Assembly (NCBI GenBank): GCA_026707905.1
Contig: JAPOVY010000130.1
Location: forward strand, 1 to 42,670
DNA from: Gammaproteobacteria bacterium
GTDB lineage: Bacteria; Pseudomonadota; Gammaproteobacteria; Pseudomonadales; Azotimanducaceae
Reading direction: 5' to 3'
Length of the DNA: 42,670 nt
In this document: positions 42,182 through 42,670 of the stretch, one piece after another
How the letters are laid out: every line of letters begins with the position of its first letter
Position numbering within the stretch: position 1 is the stretch's first letter
Program-made: the position numbers and the translations under genes
The notes under the pieces: model-generated
What the model saw: only the letters and a program-made list of their open reading frames with translations
Told to the model about the DNA's origin: nothing
The model's database searches: none

Positions 42182-42209
42182 TTGACAAGTAGGACGAGAT
42201 TCTAATAAT
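42182..42209 (+). promoter_or_regulatory. Promoter of the DNA methyltransferase
   Basis: A perfect TTGACA (42182-42187) lies 16 bases before AATAAT (42204-42209). Transcription would start about 42215-42218, that is at or just before the ATG at 42218. The message may be leaderless, which fits the lack of a ribosome binding site. Confidence 0.7.
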
Positions 42210-42217
42210 CCGCTCGT

Positions 42218-42670
42218 ATGGGCGAACCGAACTGGGAAAACCGCACACTGTTTCACGGAGACAATCTTGCGTTCATGCGTGCGATGAATAGTGAATCAGT
42301 TGATCTAATCGCAACCGATCCTCCGTTCAACAAAGGTCGGGACTTCCATGCGACGCCTGATAGCTTGGCATCGGGTGCGAAGTTTCAAGATCGCTGGAGC
42401 TGGGAACGCGATGTTCACGAGGATTGGATCGACCAGATAACCGACGATTACCCGCGCTTGATGTCCGCGATCTCGCAGGCTCGCAATACTCACTCTGACA
42501 GTATGGGTGCATATCTTTGCTTTATGGCTGTTCGACTGCTCGCCATGCATCGATTGCTCAAGCCGAACGGGTCAGTTTATTTGCACTGCGACCCAACCGC
42601 TTCTCATTACATAAAGGCAGTAATGGACGCAGTGTTCGGACGTCGCAACTTCCGCAACGAGATCGTTTGG
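42218..42670 (+). CDS. DNA methyltransferase (N6-adenine/N4-cytosine, DPPF motif), partial
   Basis: The first 151 codons of a gene that runs off the right edge. The start is ATG 42218; LFHGDNLAFM is followed by the catalytic DPPF at residues 34-37 (LIATDPPFNKGRDFH). LLKPNGSVYLHCDPTASHYIKAVMDAVFG then follows, with FRNEIVW at the edge. This is the start of a beta-class (DPPY motif early) site-specific methyltransferase of the Mod / type III-like type. The target-recognition and AdoMet-binding (motif I) parts are outside the window. It is divergent from the ATPase and may belong to a restriction-modification or solitary system; no endonuclease is visible here. The promoter suggests a leaderless start. 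Confidence 0.88.
   Translation, partial: MGEPNWENRTLFHGDNLAFMRAMNSESVDLIATDPPFNKGRDFHATPDSLASGAKFQDRWSWERDVHEDWIDQITDDYPRLMSAISQARNTHSDSMGAYLCFMAVRLLAMHRLLKPNGSVYLHCDPTASHYIKAVMDAVFGRRNFRNEIVW

Noticed and set aside
1-42670. CRISPR array, insertion sequence or prophage
   Set aside because: No regularly spaced repeats beyond the two-copy elements described, and no transposase, integrase or phage genes were seen anywhere in the window.

Overview
The window is about 42.7 kb of bacterial chromosome at roughly 50% GC. Genes are densely packed on both strands in short operons. Several features suggest a proteobacterium, most likely a marine and possibly host-associated gammaproteobacterium: an ImuA-ImuB-DnaE2 mutagenesis cassette, a full LivHMGF-type transporter, ModABC, a 1-Cys peroxiredoxin, an adrenodoxin-type ferredoxin, and a tRNA-Asn with an encoded CCA end. 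The abundance of phytanoyl-CoA dioxygenase-type oxygenases, CoA-dependent catabolic enzymes and a sulfatase fits a generalist degrader of lipids, steroids or algal and sponge organic matter. The taxonomic and ecological placement is inference; no marker gene fixes it. TTG and GTG starts are common here (aroA, livH, livG, the zinc alcohol dehydrogenase, imuA and others).

Layout. (1) 1-4382: the end of a PhyH oxygenase, a CaiB/BaiF CoA-transferase, aroA on the opposite strand, and an acyl-CoA dehydrogenase. (2) 4383-4744: a convergent gap carrying two near-identical palindromes 31 bp apart. (3) 4745-6592: an exported cytochrome c/PQQ-type beta-propeller dehydrogenase. (4) 6674-14376: a catabolic-uptake block of a crotonase, LivH-M-G-F permease and ATPases, an acyl-CoA synthetase and a lipoprotein binding protein, closed by a strong terminator. 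Uptake of an organic acid is thus directly coupled to its CoA activation. (5) 14450-17728: peroxiredoxin and modCBA, all on the minus strand. (6) 17782-22648: zinc alcohol dehydrogenase, rubredoxin (18908-19084), a deazaflavin-type reductase, a second crotonase, an ABM-like monooxygenase, a 53-residue membrane protein with a perfect ribosome binding site, and a short 3-hydroxyacyl-CoA dehydrogenase. (7) 22717-26073: PhyH, SDR and a COG2907-like flavoprotein. (8) 26326-32465: an M48-PDZ lipoprotein protease, then a cytosolic sulfatase, PhyH, Gfo/Idh dehydrogenase and HpaI-like aldolase cluster, and a DUF5362-like membrane protein. (9) 32515-38768: the imuA-imuB-dnaE2 translesion cassette behind a large AT-rich palindrome, then a convergent protein that weakly resembles uracil-DNA glycosylases. 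(10) 39150-42670: a fourth PhyH protein, tRNA-Asn, a 2Fe-2S ferredoxin, an AAA ATPase with a DUF4143/nuclease-like tail, a tandem palindromic repeat in a divergent promoter region, and the start of a DNA methyltransferase cut by the window edge.

How it fits together. Most genes fall into one theme: oxidation and CoA-thioester catabolism of carboxylic or polycyclic substrates (oxygenases, CoA transferase and ligase, acyl-CoA dehydrogenase, crotonases, 3-hydroxyacyl-CoA dehydrogenase, SDR, alcohol dehydrogenase), with electron carriers (rubredoxin, ferredoxin, cytochrome c domain) and molybdate supply. The DNA-transaction genes on the right (mutasome, possible glycosylase, methyltransferase) form a separate theme. 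I found no clear novel defence system. The strongest leads are the tandem operator between the ATPase and methyltransferase, the sulfatase-oxygenase-aldolase cluster, and the possible glycosylase beside the mutasome.
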